Part shown: positions 10,862-22,717 of the stretch, in pieces
Position numbering within the stretch: position 1 is the stretch's first letter
Layout of the letters: each line of letters opens with the position of its first letter
Assembly (NCBI GenBank): GCA_029204045.2
Contig: CM055075.1
Coordinates: forward strand, 20,952,491 to 21,016,490
DNA length: 64,000 nucleotides
DNA from: Tillandsia leiboldiana
Taxonomy: Eukaryota > Streptophyta > Magnoliopsida > Poales > Bromeliaceae
Reading direction: 5' to 3'
The notes under the pieces: generated by a model
Databases searched by the model: none
Told to the model about the DNA's origin: nothing
What the model saw: only the letters and a program-made list of their open reading frames with translations
Position numbers and translations under genes: made by a program

Positions 10862-12570
10862 CCCCTGCTCGGACCTATCACAGTGTGGGTAGTCAGTGAC
10901 TGATAAAGTAGATAATAAACAAGTAGATGCTATAAATACTGTAATGAACAAACCGATACACCAGAGCATTCCACTTCCCCCTCATGATTCGCCATATCCC
11001 CTGTTCAAGACACGCTGGGCCCCTACACCAGTATACTGCGCTCATTCCTTGGTGCCTCCAACCCCTCCACTGCCCAAGAAGCAGTCGCCTCACCGTGAGG
11101 GGTCCCCATCATCCCTAGTTGTGGGGTACACAGGTAATCGTACCTTCTTTCTAGAAAAATATATCCTGTGTGGTGGCCAGACCGCCGGTGTGCGTGTAAG
11201 CAATTTTGAGCATATATGCCGAACCGGCATGTAACACAACACCGCGACCTCAGTCGCCTCAGTTAGAAATAAAACAGGATTCGCATGCAATGGAGTTAGA
11301 CAGTTTACCAAAGAAACATCTACTTTATTTTCACGAAAATACACGGGGACGACTAAACACCAGAAATGCCAAAAGGAACCCACCTCGAAATGTGCTGACC
11401 GGAATACCTAGAGCCGCAACACGCTCACAATCGGCACCCGGACCTAAGAAAATCCCCCAAAAGAACAACCGGTCAGACTGACGATATTCTATAAATTACG
11501 GAACCCAAAACCCAAGAATTCGATGAAACTTGGCAACGGCGGCGGTAACGCCGCGCGACGGACGACGGGGCCGCATGCGGCACGGCCGCGCGGCCAAATT
11601 CCCCCGCGCGCCGCTCACGGGTGGCGCCCCGCGCGGCCTTGGCCGCGCGGCGCGTGCGCTGCCCGCGGCGGCACCCCACTTGGCACCTGCCCGCGCGGGT
11701 GCCCTTGCATGCGGGCGGCACCCCGCGCGGCACCTGCCCGCGCGGGTGCCCTGGCATGCGGGCGGCACCCCGCGCGGCCCCTGCCCGCGCGGTGCCGCAA
11801 CCAGCGGGCCGCGCCCCGCGCGGTACTAGGCCGCGCGGCGCGCGCCGCCTGCGGTGTCGCCCCGCGCGGCACCAGCCCGCGCGGGTACCGCAGCCCGCGG
11901 CCGGCGCCCTGCGCGACACTAGGCCGTGCGGTGCGGCGGCGGCGATGGCGGTGACGGCGGTGGCGGCGGTGACAGTGACTACCCGGAAGAAAAGACGAAA
12001 CCCTAACAAATACCGAAAAGGAAAACTTCGCTTACCACGATCTCGTCGAAGAAGATGATCCGTTCGCACTTCCGGCTCGGGCACGTTGATCGGAAGCGAT
12101 CGGACTCCTCCGCTTTCTTCTTCTTTCCTTCTTTTTCCTCCGGTTAGGGTTTCCTTTTCTCTTTTCCTTCTTTTCTCTCCGGCTAGGGTTTTCTCTTTTC
12201 TTTTCGGGAATAATTGATTTCTTTCTCTTGATACGTACCGTATAACCCAAATCCGGGTATTTAATATTAAATAATAATTATTTAGTCACAAGAGATAATT
12301 CCTTATCCACCTCGAAAAGCGTGCCCGATTTTTTGCACGGATTCCGATGCACACTACGGTTACCGCGATCCTCAAAACCCCTTTCCGGGGAATCCGTGAG
12401 TCTGAACTCGGATCCAGTCGCACCGCCGTTCATCGTTTTTCGAGTTCTATCACAGAAAAATACCCGCACCGAATGATTATCAATTTAATAAAACTCGTTA
12501 ATTCGATTTTCTCTAACTTGTGCTTTATTAGCAAGAGGGTAAACGTTACACAAAAAGTCATGATATTACA
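10862..12570 (-). mobile_element. Gypsy LTR, partial (copy a)
   Basis: This stretch is nearly identical to 23442-25530, apart from a 277-bp duplication and a longer GC-rich repeat in that copy. Its right end (TGTAATATCA on the minus strand) is the LTR start. On the left it stops exactly where the outer gypsy LTR begins (10861). I infer that the outer gypsy inserted into it, with its remaining part left of the window. It contains a GC-rich repeat (11620-11945), AAACCCTA-type boxes near 12140-12190 and an AT-rich TATA-like zone near 12258-12285. It codes for nothing. Confidence 0.75.
11620..11945. repeat. GC-rich tandem repeat in LTR leader
   Basis: Units of about 50 bases share GCGCGGGTGCCCT, GCATGCGGGCGGC and ACCCCGCGCGGC. 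The related LTR at 24105-24660 has more units. The 100-200-residue frames here are composition artefacts on both strands. Confidence 0.8.
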
Positions 12571-12599
12571 CAAATCTTCTGGAGTCCTCTAGCAACTTT

Positions 12600-14651
12600 A
12601 TTGATCTTCTTGTTCTGCATCTTGTGAAGGAGGCTCAAATTTTTTGTAGGCCGCGGCATCGACGTCTTCGGCGAGTTAGCACAGTGCGACGTTCTTTCTT
12701 CGGTGGCTCATTTTCGTTGCGTTTCGGTCCACGAGGTCCACAGAGCTACTCTGACGAAACTTTTGGACGATTTTTGTGGCATCGGATTTTACGAGAGGTA
12801 AATCTACGATTTTCGTATTTTACACTCCTCCCAGATTTGAGGTTTTTTAGGGGTTTCTGGTACATCTTTAAGCCCCTATTTTGTTAGTGGTTTTCCTGGA
12901 CAGCCGCGCAGTGTTGGATTTTTATCTCCGTGCTTGGTTATTGGATTTTGACATGTGAGGACTCGATCGACATCTACGCATCGCGAGGATCGCCGTCATA
13001 TTTTTATTGGAATTTTTGGAGTTTATCTCGTAGGTGATAATTAAGCTTCTTTGGGACTGAATTTTCAGCAGATTGTACACTTGGAAATTTTGTGTTGATT
13101 GTAATGTTGGCCTATGTCTTTGTACCCAGGAGGTGTTTTTGGGTGTTTTTGGATCCGTTGGAATTGTGAAAATCCGAGGATTGTCCCCGTGTAGTTTCAG
13201 GCTTTTTGGACTTTGGATCAATTTGCACTTCCAGGTGGGTTGTTTCGTCTTTAAAACCAATGGACAGTTCATTAACTCTATTGAGTAGGGAACATGCATG
13301 ATTTTGTGATGTACTAGGAAGCATGCTAGAAAGAGAAAGTTGATACTCCTTGTGTTGCTATGATGATCAGGGTTGTTTTATTGCTCCCTAAATATGTTAA
13401 ATTAATGTTATCATTGGAACTTGACCTAGCACCCCGTCATATGCTACATGTTTAACCAGACTAGTAGAAAAACTCCAACTTGGGCTAGGTTATTTATGCT
13501 TTAGACATTCCCACACTGTTATCAATTATTTTACCTGGACTTAGAGTTTCCTCGCCCGGGTAGTGGGCCGAGTGGCCGGGTTGTTGTGGGATGCATGTTA
13601 CACTCATGCCTGGGGGCCGAGTGGAGTCTGGTAGCAGTGTTTAGATCAATGTTTTATTTTGGGAGCCGTCTGAGTCGACGGTGGGTCCCGGCTGTGTGGT
13701 TTTCCAGCCTGTGAGTGAGAGTTGGTATTGTTGGTTACTGTCGATCTTGTTGATCATGGATTTGGACTATAGCCTGCATGAGCCGCATTTGAGCTCGACA
13801 GAGATGCGCGGATACATTCCTCGGTAGGGTTGCACCCCTCGAGTGCCACTCCGGAGTTGGGCTTATTACTTGCTATCGCGACTTGTTGACGGAGTCCCTC
13901 TGGCTGGGCCAGTTTTGGCAGTCACGGACGCCCTACGTAAGTCCGATCCTCATTGGATGTAACGGCAGTAGGTAGGCGCAGGTTTGACTGGACCCTATGT
14001 GGCAGTCAGTGTAGATTGGATGATTATATATTGAGAGATAGTAGATGCATCATGTTTCCATCTGTTCCACTCCTTGAGCATTTAGATAGAGGCATAGTAG
14101 CTGTAGAGTTATTTTTCAGCCTGTACTTTCAGTACTGCATTTGTTACTTTATGCCTCTAGTAGACTTAGTGGGCAGACCGTCGGGCTTGTTGGCGGTACC
14201 CACTGAGAACTACTGTGGGATGTAGTTCTCACACCCGCCGTGGTGATTTTTCCCAAGGGACCTCTACTCCAGTTCCTGCTGCTCCAGTTGCTGATCCTGC
14301 TGATCGAGGTAAGGGAGTCGCGAGGTAGATCCCTACCAGTCTTCTTCCAGTGAGAGTAGATGTACCCTTTTTGGTGATGCTCTAGTACTGTCACTGTTTT
14401 TGGAATGTATCTTGTACATTTTACATTTTGAGAGTTTTAGTTTTGGAGTGACTTATGTTTTGTGAGGACCTGATATGTACTATTTGAGGAGTTGTATATT
14501 TTTTATTTCAGCAGTTTACTTTTCAGCTCTGATATCTTTATAGTGTAGTTGATATTTTGCAGGTTAGTCGCTTCGTCTATACGGGACTTCCCGTATGGGC
14601 GGCGGATCTGTTGGCGAGCCCGGGTCTCAGTTTCGACGCCGGGGCATGACA
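12600..14651 (+). mobile_element. 5'-truncated gypsy LTR
   Basis: It is related to the right half of the solo LTR. The segment near 12660-12800 matches about 4560-4710, 13600-14000 matches 5670-6740, and 14160-14240 shares the GACTTAGTGGGCAGACCG block with 6890-6960. The end ...GCCGGGGCATGACA at 14651 matches the end at 7347. The GC-rich U3 and TATA are missing. No primer-binding site follows. It abuts a gypsy gag fragment, so it is a broken or recombined LTR. The left edge is approximate; 12571-12600 is short unassigned sequence. Confidence 0.7.
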
Positions 14652-15618
14652 TATCCCCCGTCCTCTGTCCTGAAGTAGATGGGCCCCTCGCCCCCTACTA
14701 AGTCCTCGGATACTTGGGTGGTCGGCCACTCCCAGATTGTTCTTGGGACCGCTTCTTATCCTTACTGCGGTCTGATCCATCGATCTGAGCGCAAGCCAAG
14801 ACCGCTCCTTGCTCAACCAACGTGGCCCTGTCGACCACCTGCTGAAAGGTGTGTAAATCCGCCGACTGAACAAGTCTAAAAATATCTCCTCTTAATCCAT
14901 CAACAAAGAGACGAGCCTTATGAGACTCATCCCGAATCACAAAGGGAACGCAGTTAGCCAATCTTACAAACTCACTTTGATACTGCATCACCGATCGGCT
15001 ACCCTGCTTGATAATCTTCAAGTCATCGTCAAGCTTCTGTTTGACACTATCAGAAAAGAAGGCTCCAAATAACATCTCTCTGAAAGTAGACCATGTAGGA
15101 AAAGAAATGCCGCTAGAAGGAGTAGGTCGCACAATCTTCCACCATATTCGGGCTGTGCCCTCCAAAAAATGAACCGCTAGAGGAACCCACTCGTCCTCCT
15201 CCATAATAAGATCGTCGAATAGCTTCTTCATAGTGTCCATCCACTTCTCCACCACCCATCGATCGGTTGTCTCACCCTCAAAGACGGGTGGCTTATACTT
15301 TCGAAATTCTGGCAAGCTTGCCCTCACCCTAGCCCGCACCTCTCATCGGATCCCCAACTGTAGCTTCTGGCCTCGATCCCTGAGCTACAGGAGAAGGGAC
15401 GTTCGGAGGTGCTGCCACCGGTATTGCTGATGCCCTTGCCGTTGTAGTGTCTGTCGGAAGAGTGTCCTCACCGCCTGTTGCCGGCACTGGCGCCTTAGAC
15501 GGAACTGGCCCTGGAGCAGGAGTCAATATAGCAGTAACCAACGTTGCCATCTCACGGGCTATCTGCTGTACGACATCAGTGAGCACCGCTAGTTGCCCCG
15601 ATAAATCCCGAACCTGTT
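14652..15618 (-). pseudogene. Ty3/gypsy gag fragment
   Basis: The minus-strand frame 15339-14698 (213 residues) contains a typical gypsy gag capsid domain: FRKYKPPVFEGETTD at the start, then VEKWMDTMKKLFD, LEGTARIWW, WSTFREMLF and MQYQSEFVRLA. The N-terminal part continues to about 15618 in another frame, joined by one frameshift near 15330-15340. Codons are less decayed than in the 1-3272 element. It lacks a start, zinc knuckle and pol. One edge is the end of a plus-strand LTR (14651); the other is an abrupt junction with copia gag (about 15618). Confidence 0.8.
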
Positions 15619-16921
15619 GCCGGAGCACCCAAACCTTACGAGGTTTGAAATACGTCGGCAATGATCGTGAAGTTGATCTCCTTGGTGAACGCGTCTTGTA
15701 CTTTTGATCACTTTTCTTCAAGTTCCATGACGATGTCGTCTCGGGTGGTGTACTACCATAGTTCTTCACCTTTGATTGGTTCTTATGAGATTTCCAGTGG
15801 ATGAACTTGTTGGTAGTTGTTGCAAGTTTTGCTTGATTTGTCTGCTTGACTCCATAGTTGCAATTTGCTCTAATGTGCCCTGCAAAACCACAATGATAAC
15901 ATACCTTTATAAACGTTGATCCTGAACGAAATGAGGTAGGCTTGTCAACGTTGAGATATGACCAAAACCTCGGCATTTGAAGCACTGGATTTGTCCCTCG
16001 GTGTTCTTCTTGTCCTTTGAAGAACCATCTTGCTTTCTTGATTTAAAACTTGAAAATCCTTTGCCTTTCTTGGACTTAACGAAGGAAGATGGTTTGCTTG
16101 AATTTCCCCTTCGAAAGCTTCGGCGAAATTTCCTTGTCAAGAATGGAAGTTCTTTCTTGAAATCCTCCATTGATAGATTATCATCAGCGTCTGAGGAGGA
16201 TGAATTCGCATCTTCTTCCTTTGTTGATTTCAATGCAAAACCTGAAGACTTAGAAGAAGAGGAAGGCTTTCCAGAAGAATAGTTAGTAGGAAAAGTCATT
16301 TCATAAGTTTGAAGTGCACCAACTAATTCTTCTACTTTGATTTCGTCCGGGTGTTTTACTGTTTCAATGGCTGCGACCTTAGGGCGAAATCTTTCATGAA
16401 GAGTTCTCAAAATCTTTTCTTACAACTTTAGATTCTGGAATTTTCTCTCCCAAGTTAGCACATGTATTTACGATATCTTCAAATCGTGTATAATAATCTA
16501 TGAAAGATTCATTTTCTGTAATATGAATTGAATCAAATTTGCTTGTCAGCATTTGCAGTTTTTGAATCTTCACTAAACTTGTACCCTCATATGTAACTTG
16601 TAGAGTATCCCAGATTTCTTTCGCGGTCTCACATGCCGAGACGCGAGAGAACTCAGTTTGAGACAAGGCATTAAATAAGGAGTTAATTCCCTTGCTGTTG
16701 TAAGAAGATGCATCAATTTCTTCCTTGGTCCATTTCGACCTAGGTTTGATGGTGCGAACATCATCGGCAATAATCTCAGTAGGATTTGTCCATCCAAACT
16801 CAATTGATTGCCATATTCGTTCATCGATGGAAATCAAGAACACTCTCAGGCGTACCTTCCAGTAGGCATAATTTGTTCCATCGAAGAACGGTGGTCTATT
16901 GATGTTTCCACCTTCAACCAT
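15619..16921 (-). pseudogene. Truncated Ty1/copia gag (Sirevirus-like)
   Basis: It starts at ATG 16921, just after a primer-binding site, and closely matches the gag of the large copia element at 57377 over the first 170 residues (MVEGGNINRPPFFDGTNYAY..). Frameshifts occur near 16400 and 15980. Zinc knuckle 1 (CFKCRGFGHIS) lies near 15975 and knuckle 2 (CYHCGFAGHIRANC) near 15880, about 80 bp apart. The intact relative has about 800 bp between them, so the coiled-coil segment has been deleted. After KVWVL at about 15619 the frame runs straight into gypsy gag. Not functional. Confidence 0.85.
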
Positions 16922-16940
16922 TGTTTACAACCCTATTCCC

Positions 16941-16952
16941 GCTCTGATACCA
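16941..16952 (-). other. Primer-binding site, tRNA-iMet (copia fragment)
   Basis: TGGTATCAGAGC on the minus strand, two bases inside the LTR edge at 16955 and 20 bases upstream of the gag ATG. Confidence 0.9.
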
Positions 16953-17639
16953 CTTGTGGGTTATGTTAATAATGGATCTGAATAGGGAAAAAACCACCTA
17001 GAGGGGGGGTGAATAGGTGTAAACAATAAACACACCAAATCGTTGCGTAAAAAATAACCCAATGCGGAAAATACCACGAGACCGATAACACGGCGAAATC
17101 AACTAAGATTAAACATGTACAAGGTGATTTACCGTAACACTATGACTCAACTTTTTCCATACGCTCCGAGTAGATCTTCTCCGCTCGCTCCACAACGCTC
17201 CTCGAATCCACGATTTGCGTCCAACGCCGAATCCACGACGTCCAACGTCGAATCCACAACGTCCAACCGAATCCACGGTCTTCACCAATGTAGCACGTAT
17301 CGATCACATGAACGTACCTCGCTCCGAATCCACGAGAGCGCTAGCACCTTGAATCCACAAGGCCACGCGAATCCACACGCCGATTTTGGGAAATCGTTGT
17401 TTGTTTATTGGTGATGATAATCCGCCGAATACTTAGATCATAGATAGACAAGAAATTACCATCTAAGTATTCATCAATTTGATTCTACAAGAAATAAGAG
17501 TTTGGAAACCCTAGAATCAAATTGAACAATATAGATGAAGAAACATGAAATTGATCGTGTTTTCCTTTCTTCTCTATATATGTGGATTTTTTCGTTTTTG
17601 GATTACATGGATTAACCCTAAAAGATGAATGTTACGGTT

Positions 17640-17647
17640 TATTTATA
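17640..17647 (-). promoter_or_regulatory. TATA box of the truncated copia LTR
   Basis: TATAAATA on the minus strand, in the same relative place as in the large copia LTRs, just downstream of the palindrome array. Confidence 0.7.
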
Positions 17648-17712
17648 GGTTAGAAACCTTTGGAAAGAGATAAGCTTAAAAAACTGACTTAACAAACTTT
17701 TTCCCGCACGGC

Positions 17713-17950
17713 GATCCGGACTGGATTTTGGCTGATCCGGACTGTCGTCTTTCCTAGAGAATTTCCTGAAAAAACAGTTCGGGGTCCGGACTGGATGTGG
17801 CCTGATCCGGACTGTTCATGCGATTTCAGCAAACACACGGTTCGGGGTCCGGACTCAAAGGTGGCTGATCCGGACTGGAATTCCGCATGAACAAACCCAT
17901 GTTCGGGGTCGGGACTGGATGGTCCTGATTCGGATACTGAACACTCAAAT
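17713..17950. promoter_or_regulatory. Paired TCCGGA palindromes in U3
   Basis: GATCCGGACT or GGTCCGGACT occurs in pairs about 20-21 bases apart: 17713/17734, 17783/17804 and 17846/17866. A fourth, decayed pair lies near 17906-17935. The core TCCGGA is self-complementary. The layout mirrors the GATCCGGATC pairs of the other copia family although the outer bases differ. Confidence 0.75.
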
Positions 17951-19245
17951 TGTCCAGTTTTTTTATTTTTAAGCAATGAAAAATATTTTACAAGTGTTTC
18001 TAAACTACAAGAATGTATTCGGATCACCAAGATTATTTAGTTAAACGTACCTGATCCTTTTGAATTCATTCTTCTTGAGATTGATGTATATGATCCACAA
18101 TTCTTCATCTTCAATCTTCAAGACTTATAACACTTCACGAAATACGCCAATACAAATTCCTTAACAACCCTCCCCTTCACACCTCAGAGGGCCCCTACGC
18201 AAACCCCACGTAGAGTCTCACGGGTCCTTAGACCAACTTTCCCGAAAAAGTACACCCTTGCAGTAGCCAAACCGCTGGTGTATGTGACTACACCATGAGC
18301 TCCAAAACCTGTAACTGTAGACTAGATCGCGGTAGCTGTACCCGATAAAGTCAAGCATTTTCTCTTATTCTTTTTTTTGTATGTATCAATTTTGCCAAAA
18401 CATGAAACACCCTATCTTTCCTTACTCTTAAAAATAGTTATGCCAAAAATTACAATAAAAAGGGAGAGTAGGGCCGGACACCAAGGTCCAACAACATCCC
18501 CTACCTTGGTTCGATTACGCACCTCTTATCGGCAAAGAAATCAATGTGTGAAAACTCCCAAAACACCTCAAACCCTACCCGGACAAAAAGTACACCAAAA
18601 ACGGTTGTTAAAAATATCATTGTAACGAAATTCCACGAGTCGGGGGTCAACCTGGAGTTCCGACGGCGAAACCGACGAACAACATCACTTAACGGAACGA
18701 AACGGTGTACGGTGCGGCGAAACGGCGGAAATAGTGCGACGGTAGACATTAAGCGGCGGCCGATTTCTCCCACACCGACGCAGCCGTGCGGCTCAGCCAG
18801 CTCACGGGCGGCGCCCCGCATGGCGGCGTCCCTCATGGGCGCACCCCGCACGGGCGGCGCCCCATGTGGGCGGCGCCCAGCATGAGCGCGCCCCGCACGG
18901 GCGGCGCCCCATGCTGCGGCGCCCCGTGCGGTCTCGCCCCGTGCGGTGGTGTTCCTCTTGGTCGGCGGCGGCGGCCTCCCGTTCTCCTTACAACGACGGC
19001 GGCAGCTTCCCAACCATTATGACGGCGGTGGTGGCCTCCCGTCTACATCGACGTCGGCGGCGGCCTCTCGTCTCCATCGTACGATGCTCGGCTCCATCCT
19101 CCGCTCTCCGGTCTCCTGCGATGTCGGTGCTCCCTCCTCCGTTGCCCCACGATGAAACCGATTCCTGATCCCGATCTCCAACGAACCCTTCGAGGAAGAA
19201 GACGATGTTTTCTTGCATTACAATTTTTGAAAACTAGGGTTCTCT

Positions 19246-19262
19246 TGTCTCTCTCTCTCTCT
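19246..19262. repeat. TC microsatellite
   Basis: Simple (TC)n run inside the LTR. Confidence 0.85.
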
Positions 19263-19339
19263 TAAGTGTGTAAAGTAGAAACCGTTCCCCGGTTCCACTA
19301 TTTATAAGAGATTTTGAAACAATAATAACCACTTCCTAA

Positions 19340-19430
19340 CTTTTTGTAACCAATCAAATCTTTTTGTAACAAATCGAATTTTTTTATAACAAATTGCCCT
19401 TTTTTGTAACAAATCAAATCTTTTAATTTA
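19340..19430. repeat. Tandem repeat of about 20 bp (TTTTTGTAACAAATC)
   Basis: Four imperfect copies of CTTTTTGTAACAAATCAAAT-type units in tandem within the gypsy LTR. Confidence 0.8.
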
Positions 19431-20211
19431 ACCGTTTCTCCCTCGATTTGTGTTCCAAATCTTTCGAAAATCTCATCGTACGTTGGCACAGATTTTCAAG
19501 CACCCAAAAGTCGAAATGAGTGTTCTAAACCCTTTCTTATATTAACTTTAGAAAAATCACATCGGGAGCTCCGCTTACCGGAATTTAGAGCTGATCACAC
19601 CACCGTTTTCCATTTTTTGAGCCCTACACAATGGAATACAAATCTGACCAAAAAGACATAACGAAAAATATACGAAAAAATACTGTGAATACCGAAAATG
19701 ATACCGAACGAAAATCGTGGACACTACACGAGCCTAGCCTCAGCCCAGGCCCTACGCCGTGGTGGCCACGTGGCGCCCATCTGGGTGCCCCCGAAATCGG
19801 GCGGGTGACCCAGATGGGGCCACGCGGCCCACAGTGGTAGGTGGGCGCCCTCCAATAGGAGGGCGCCGCATGGCGCTGCGCGGGGACGCGCAGCGCGCCG
19901 GCCCGCACACGTGCGCGCGCGGCCCAACGCGGGTGCGCTGTGTGGCAGGGCTACGCCAACCCCATGCCGACACCTATCCCTCCCTATTTCTACTGCTCCC
20001 GGTGCACCGCCAATGCCGGTAGACTGGCGCACAGTGAAAAACACACCCGAAAGTCATTTTTCGCCCGAAAATAGTCATTTTTTATCGTTTTCGCGCGCTG
20101 AGTCCGTTTTTGGCATCCGTTGATGGACAACGCACTCAATACATTGATAATAGGTGTTTTCTTGCAGCCAAGCATGCGGTCGAGTCACACTGGCTACCGG
20201 GACACCACATT

Positions 20212-21534
20212 TTTCCCTACTAAAAGAAAATTCGTCTTCGAAACTAAAAACACCAAAGCGGGAGCCTCAAAACAAAAGATAGATATCCATCAACACCGTC
20301 TCCTGCTCCCAAGTTGCCGCTCGCTCCTCGTGATTACTCCTCAACAACAACAAGTACGACATGGCCCGGCTGCGCAATCTTCTCATCAGGCGAGCCAGAA
20401 TTCGCAATGGGCGTCCCTCGTACTCCCGACACTCACAAATCCAAAGTGGAGCGAGTCAATCATGGGAGAGGAATCCAAAACATAACACCTCTCAGCAGAG
20501 ACACGGAAAACAATGAGGACTCCAACAAATCGTGGGGGGAGGGGAAGCAACAAGTGCAACAAGCTCCAAAAGCGGACCCTCAGTACCAACTCAACCAGGA
20601 CGATCCAGACCACACCCACACAACCAAACAAGAAAGGGAAAAGCCCAACATCAGGAACACCATCAACTCCAACTCTCAATTTTAGAAAACCACGGACAAC
20701 AGCGAAAAGTTCAAAAATTTCAAAAGATCGATGCCTTCACCCCAATCAAACAATAATAGGCTCCGGCACCGTCTCCATTTCTGGAGTAGCCTTTCAAAGT
20801 TTTCGTCCCGTTCGCGACCCTCGATGTAAAGACGTGAAAAAGGGAGAGAAGTGTTGAAGCTATTCCTACTGTGGCTACACAAACGAAGACTACAATCTAA
20901 CTACGACTCCTAGGGATACAACCACTAACACTAGTCGTCACATCAGCTCCAATAGTGGTGGCTGTCGTGCGATCATCATGCTCAAGCTCTGCACTGTCGT
21001 CCCATCCAAGGCATCCGCACACATCCAAGGCTGTTGTGGGGCGTCACTACAAGTCAACCTCTGCTGACAGGCCAAGTAATCCACTGTCTCTTCCACAAAA
21101 ATGAAGGTTCTCCCCAAGGTGAGACACTGGGTCTAACAATCCTCTATCCATTAGTTCAAGCAACTGTGCCATCCGTTCTCTCAGCTTTACTGGTGCCATC
21201 CAATAAGGTGCCTTCGAAATCGGCGTGGTTCCTAGAACCACGTCAATCACAACTCAATCTCCCTGTCCGGCGGCGTCATCATCAGCTCAGGTGGAATCAC
21301 ACTCGGAAACTCATGGGCAATAGAGATATCCTCGAGTCCCCGTGCCGCCGTAGGCACCTCTGCTACTGTCGCTGCTGATACTGCTGCTGATGCCGCCGTC
21401 GGGGTCCACCCGACCTCTGGCGCCTCAGAATCCATGACGCTGGGGGAGGAATCGGGAAGGCCTCTGCCTGCTAATCTGTCCTCCATCATCTGGCAAGAGC
21501 TAAAGAACTCCAAATCTAGCAAGATAGGTGCCAT
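20212..21534 (-). pseudogene. Gypsy pol remnants (RT start; integrase C-terminal part)
   Basis: Two recognisable pieces remain. At 21534-21047 the text EFPSVIPPEL...PPDREIEL, then VIDVVLGTTPISKAPYWMAP and a QLLEL.DRGLL block, matches the protease-RT linker and the first RT motif of Ty3/gypsy. At 20480-20260 a piece with AMSYLLLLRSNHEERAATWE corresponds to the segment after integrase ('VLWR...EEATWE') that in chromoviruses carries the chromodomain. RT palm, RNase H and the integrase core are missing between them, so a large internal deletion occurred. Region 20480-21040 has no recognisable domain. Confidence 0.65.
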
Positions 21535-21540
21535 TGGATT

Positions 21541-22717
21541 CCCTATCGAGAGTATATATAAATAGAGCTAAAGAACTCCAAAATCCATGCACGAATGAAG
21601 AAGAAAACTCATAAATACTATGAACTATCCAACAAGTTCAATCTGTGCACGAATGCAGCAATGTGTTCCAAAGATGGTAAATAAACCCCAATAAAACCTC
21701 AGATCTAGGGAGAATGATACATACCAAAGTTGAAGAGCTTCGAGTCTACAAAATTTTCCAACAAAAATCACTCCAAAACTCCCATCCTACTGTCTAAAAA
21801 AGCCAAAACACTGAGGACTGTCCAGAATCCCAGGCTGCAACAAAGGGTCCCAAAGATGGCTCAAAAACTTTGAAAAATCTCATGATCCAAGGGGAGAGTT
21901 GAATACCAAAGTTGTAGACCTACCTCTTGTGAAGACGCAGAATAAAAAATGAGCTTAAAACTCTAAGAAATGAGCCCTGGAGAATTTTTGTACTGAAACA
22001 CGACGGAGAAATTCACAAACTGCAACAATGGTGGTACTTGCTTCTTGGAGAAGATGATGGAGATGGAGCTTCTTGAGTCTTCCTTTTTGCTGGTGAAAAT
22101 GAAGAGGAAGAAGGTAAGGATGCTCTGTGAGAAAGCCCAGGAGTGCAAGACTTCAAAAAAGAGAGGAGGATGAAGGAGTTTAATAGAGGGGGAAGAAGAA
22201 GAAAAGGAAAAAGAAAAGAAGAGAGAGAGAGAGGGGTGCCTCATTGTGCGGGGCACAGTGCTGGGATGAGCCCAGGCCCGAAGCGGGGGTGGCCACGTGG
22301 CGCCCATCCGGGCGCCCCCGCAATCGAGAAGGTGGCCTGGATTGGGCCACGCGGCCTACAGTGGTAGCTGGGCGCCCTCCAATGGGAGGGCGCCGCGTGG
22401 CGCTATGCGGGGACGCGCAGCGTGCCAGCCCGCGGACGTGCGCGCACCGCGTGCCGGGCTGCACCAACCCCGCGGCAACACATGTCCCTCTGATTTCTAC
22501 TGCACCCGGTGCAACGCCAATGCCGGTAGACCGGTGCACAGTGAAAAACACACTCGAAAGTCATTTTTCGCCTGGAAATAGCCATTTTTGACCGCTTTCA
22601 CGTGCTGAGTCCATTTTTGGCATCCGCTTGATGCACAACACACTCAATACACCAATAATAGGTGTTTTCTCGCCGCCAAGCACGCGGTCAAGTCACACGG
22701 GCTACCGGGGCACCACA
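21541..22717 (-). mobile_element. 5' LTR of the deleted gypsy element
   Basis: On its strand it starts TGTGGTGCCCCGGTAGCC at 22717, matching the LTR start at 20209 for about 470 bp. The remainder (21541-22250) does not obviously match the 3' LTR. A TATATATAAATAG stretch lies at about 21553. No primer-binding site was found at the left edge, so that boundary is approximate. Confidence 0.5.

Larger units (their letters stand above)
16955..18166 (-). mobile_element. 5' LTR of the truncated copia element
   Basis: On the element strand it runs TGTTAAGGAATTTG...CATAACCCACA, 1212 bp. It is clearly related to, but diverged from, the 1.3-kb LTRs of the large copia element. Shared parts include the TTCACCCCC-CTCTAGG box near the 3' end (about 17000), the GAATCCAC repeats (17208-17375), a TATA box (17640-17647) and four paired TCCGGA palindromes. 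Its left partner LTR is absent because the element is cut at 15618. Confidence 0.85.
18167..20209 (-). mobile_element. 3' LTR of a deleted gypsy element
   Basis: On its strand it starts TGTGGTGTCCCGGTAGCC at 20209, preceded by a GTAGGG purine-rich tract and a TTTCGAAGACGAA motif, the usual end of a gypsy internal region. The first 470 bp (19735-20209) match the start of the LTR at 22250-22717. On the left it is cut by the copia LTR at 18166/18167. It contains GC-rich repeats (about 18780-18960), a CT run (19246-19262) and a short tandem repeat (19340-19430). No coding capacity. Confidence 0.65.

Noticed and set aside
18501..19013. 170-residue minus-strand frame
   Set aside because: Covers GC-rich LTR leader repeats; no recognisable domain and low-complexity Arg/Gly/Ala content.
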